Shown here one piece after another: positions 61,806 to 64,000 of a stretch of 64,000 nucleotides of DNA. How positions within the stretch are numbered: the first letter of the stretch is position 1; each line of letters begins with the position of its first letter. Position numbers and translations under genes: made by a program. A model generated the notes under the pieces. That model saw nothing but the letters and a program-made list of their open reading frames with translations, made no database searches and was not told the origin of the DNA. The DNA is from Phaeodactylum tricornutum CCAP 1055/1 (Eukaryota > Bacillariophyta > Bacillariophyceae > Surirellales > Neidiaceae), in contig NC_011670.1 in NCBI RefSeq assembly GCF_000150955.2, positions 1,407,766 through 1,471,765 of the forward strand, written 5' to 3'.

Positions 61806-62663
61806 GGTCGATTTGCATTCGCACACAGCGTAGTGAATCGGAGTGATGAGACGATGGGTAGACGAACGAATCCAACTGGCGATAATTTTTCTATTCGTTG
61901 CCGATGAACAAATTGGGGAAGGTTTGGTGGAGGGCATCGAGATCCGTCTGATCTTCACACCCGAAACCATGTGGGACAACCCGGATTCCAAAGACTCCGT
62001 CGAACGAAATGTTCAGGTACCCGGTGAAAGTAGACTTCTACACTTATGCTCCAAAATTTCATTGTGACTAACCGGTAGCCACTTCAAATGGAAATTTTGG
62101 CCATGCCTGCGGGATGGCCTTGCTCGCGTGCAATTGTTTTAATAGGAACCAATTACAATTAACTGTAAACGTATCGACTTTTGTTTTCTAGCCGACGCGC
62201 TTGTGGCTAGGATTGCCTGTGAGCTCTCTCGGACTGCCTCCGACACGACACGTCTCGGGAACCTTCTTTTGTCGCGTTCTCGCGGTAGCCGGCTGGCAGC
62301 AAGCAAATAGAGGACTGGTAATTGCAGAGCTCCGCTTCGTCGTTCGCTCCACCGCGCCTCCGTAGCCCTCCAACACTGCAACCCATCCACGAGGACGACC
62401 GACACACACGCACTGGCGGATTCTGCTGGCTGGCAGTTCACACCACCAGAGAGCAGGATTCACTACCGTCAAGGGTAAATACGAAACACTGTGTACCCTA
62501 TTTTATCGACACTGTCCCTTCGTGTTTCGCGATTTTCGGTGGTGTGGAGTTTCTTCTGCTACAAACTGCTTCTAGCTCGGAGTAGGAGCGCATACAGAAG
62601 AACAAGGATAGCACACAGGACCGAAAGTAAGAGAAAGGGGACCATCCCCCTACCGTTCCAAAG
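61806..62663. other. Divergent region, 0.86 kb
   Basis: Separates DBP9 from the gene at the right edge. One ACTGTRA-type motif at 62162-62168. Short frames on both strands look like chance. Confidence 0.4.
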
Positions 62664-64000
62664 ATGCGAGGCTCTTCGGATCGCTCCGATTTCTCGCGCA
62701 GGACAGCTTCGCGAAATCGCAGTAGCTTCTCTGATGCCGAAGATAGTGTAGACGATTCTCTCGACGCACTCGCACCGCTGCGTCCGAGTCCTACACGACG
62801 CTTCGCTCCGGCAGCAGCATCATCTACACCACATACAATGGATTTTCGAGGACAATCGGAAGGCAGCTTGTCGGAAGAGCAGCGGCGGTTTCTGTCGCCT
62901 TCCCCCCTCCGTACAGGGTCTTGGGAATCACACAGCTTTGACAGCGAAGAGCCCTCTCGATCACTTAGTAGTCGTCCCTCGTCCCGGACCAGCATACCTC
63001 GCGATCGCCGGAAGCAGTTTGATACCACCACGCCGACACTGGTTGATGAAGAGGATATCGATGAAGAAGCTGAGTTGCTTTCGCTGGGACGGGCGAGTCT
63101 CTCTCCTTCCCTTCAAGACAATGTGCGGAGAACACCTGGTGCTACCACGTACAACGCTGCATTGACAGTAAATGAAACTACGTCAATGCGGCGCACACCC
63201 GGTGCAGCAGCCATGCACCGCTCTGCTATTGGAGGACAAGAAGAACTAGGACTGCAACGGCACCAGCAAGCGCCTCCGAATGGCGTCTTGGAGGAGCGTG
63301 CCTCTTCGAGGACCTCGAATCCTGTATTGGACGAAACGTCTGGTGCTGGCTCTATGGAGTACGTATACGGGCTGAACCTATCCACTCCAGCGAGGATAGC
63401 TGCAGTCCCGTCAGAAAGAGAAAGCGCATTGCCACACAATCATAGCACCCTCAACAACAGCTCGATTTGGGAGGCTGCATCGTACGGCGATTCCGTGACA
63501 CCGTCACCCACGCGGTCCCGTGACTACGAACAGCCCAGTCGACCCCCATTGGCACCCGCATTGCCAGTAGTCACAGCCAGTAGTGAAAGTGGAAGCGCTT
63601 TAATTGATAACCGTGTTCTCGAAGCGCGGGGACTATTTGCCTCCACTTCGACATGGGTACCGAAAAGCACCCCCTCTAACGATGGACGTCACGGTGCTTT
63701 TTCGCCTAACTTGCTGCGATTGACAGAGGACATTGGGAATTTGTTGCATGAAGATGAAGACGATGACGAATACGCTGCAGAAATTCCAAGTGCGTTCAAG
63801 GCCCCCCCGGAGGGTGACCTTTCGGAATATAGGTCGGCTGACTGGACGGGATCTTATGTCTTTGATTCGCAATCGCGGCGCACAACTAGGTCAGGCATCC
63901 CACGACCGAGTACGTTGATAAAGGATGGGAAATCTAGACGACGATCGGGCAATACGAGCCAAGGGAATTCAAAATATTTAACGCAACAAAATCCAGGTAT
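62664..64000 (+). CDS. Disordered Ser/Arg-rich protein, cut by the right edge
   Basis: From ATG 62664 the frame stays open to the window end (445 codons) with no stop, which is far beyond chance length, so this is the 5' part of a long gene. The product is rich in Ser, Arg, Pro and acidic residues, with many SP/TP and RxxS sites that could be phosphorylated ('LRPSPTRRF', 'SPSPLRTGSW'). A short repeat 'RRTPGA' occurs twice, about 25 residues apart. Acidic patches ('DEEDIDEEAELLSL', 'EDEDDDEYAAEIP') alternate with basic ones ('DGKSRRRSGNTS'). No folded domain is visible yet; one may follow beyond the edge. No signal peptide or membrane segment. Confidence 0.75.
   Translation, partial: MRGSSDRSDFSRRTASRNRSSFSDAEDSVDDSLDALAPLRPSPTRRFAPAAASSTPHTMDFRGQSEGSLSEEQRRFLSPSPLRTGSWESHSFDSEEPSRSLSSRPSSRTSIPRDRRKQFDTTTPTLVDEEDIDEEAELLSLGRASLSPSLQDNVRRTPGATTYNAALTVNETTSMRRTPGAAAMHRSAIGGQEELGLQRHQQAPPNGVLEERASSRTSNPVLDETSGAGSMEYVYGLNLSTPARIAAVPSERESALPHNHSTLNNSSIWEAASYGDSVTPSPTRSRDYEQPSRPPLAPALPVVTASSESGSALIDNRVLEARGLFASTSTWVPKSTPSNDGRHGAFSPNLLRLTEDIGNLLHEDEDDDEYAAEIPSAFKAPPEGDLSEYRSADWTGSYVFDSQSRRTTRSGIPRPSTLIKDGKSRRRSGNTSQGNSKYLTQQNPG

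Overview
The window is nuclear DNA of a photosynthetic stramenopile, most likely a diatom; I think of Phaeodactylum tricornutum, from overall look rather than from a search. Support for this: genes are packed tightly on both strands with few, short GT-AG introns; several proteins carry bipartite plastid targeting starts with an ASAFAP-like F or Y site (heme oxygenase, a TPR protein, probably a P-loop kinase); one small protein has a twin-arginine style lumen signal; two genes carry the 'GRGG..N.H.GN' domain known as DUF6824; and a short ACTGTRA motif recurs through the noncoding DNA. I count 33 protein-coding genes with fair to strong support, one further weak candidate gene and one gene cut by the right edge. 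I recognised no tRNA, rRNA, CRISPR, LTR element or transposon.

Layout. 0.2-4.7 kb: MFS transporter, a trypsin-fold protein with a cysteine where serine is usual, and a short-chain dehydrogenase. 4.75-6.85 kb: the longest gene-free stretch. 6.85-14.1 kb: DUF6824 protein, possible histone-fold protein, P-loop kinase, mitochondrial ATP synthase gamma subunit (3 exons) and plastid heme oxygenase (2 exons). 14.5-23.7 kb: M20 dipeptidase (5 exons), AIFM2-like oxidoreductase with an apparent one-base frameshift, single-TM protein, U1-70K, 2Fe-2S thioredoxin-like protein, amidohydrolase, second DUF6824 protein. 24.2-34.2 kb: OSCA/CSC1 channel, lipin phosphatase, NUP54, membrane protein, COQ3 and mitochondrial uS9. 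34.7-41.4 kb: lumenal protein, PX-domain protein (3 exons), a weak small-gene candidate, MsrA, and a PH-like protein. 42.5-51.4 kb: SKI2 helicase (6 exons, one apparent frameshift) convergent with symplekin (2 exons). 52.4-64 kb: plastid TPR protein, methyltransferase-like protein, protein kinase, coactosin (2 exons), two unknown proteins overlapping tail to tail, DBP9 helicase, and a disordered protein running off the edge.

No operon-like system is evident. Genes are mostly arranged as divergent pairs sharing 0.3-0.9 kb promoters and convergent pairs with 50-170 bp between stop codons. By chance or not, many serve the life of RNA: U1-70K (splicing), symplekin (3' end formation), NUP54 (export), SKI2 (decay), DBP9 (rRNA). 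The organelle set is ATP synthase gamma, COQ3 and uS9 for mitochondria, and heme oxygenase, the TPR protein and the lumenal protein for the plastid.
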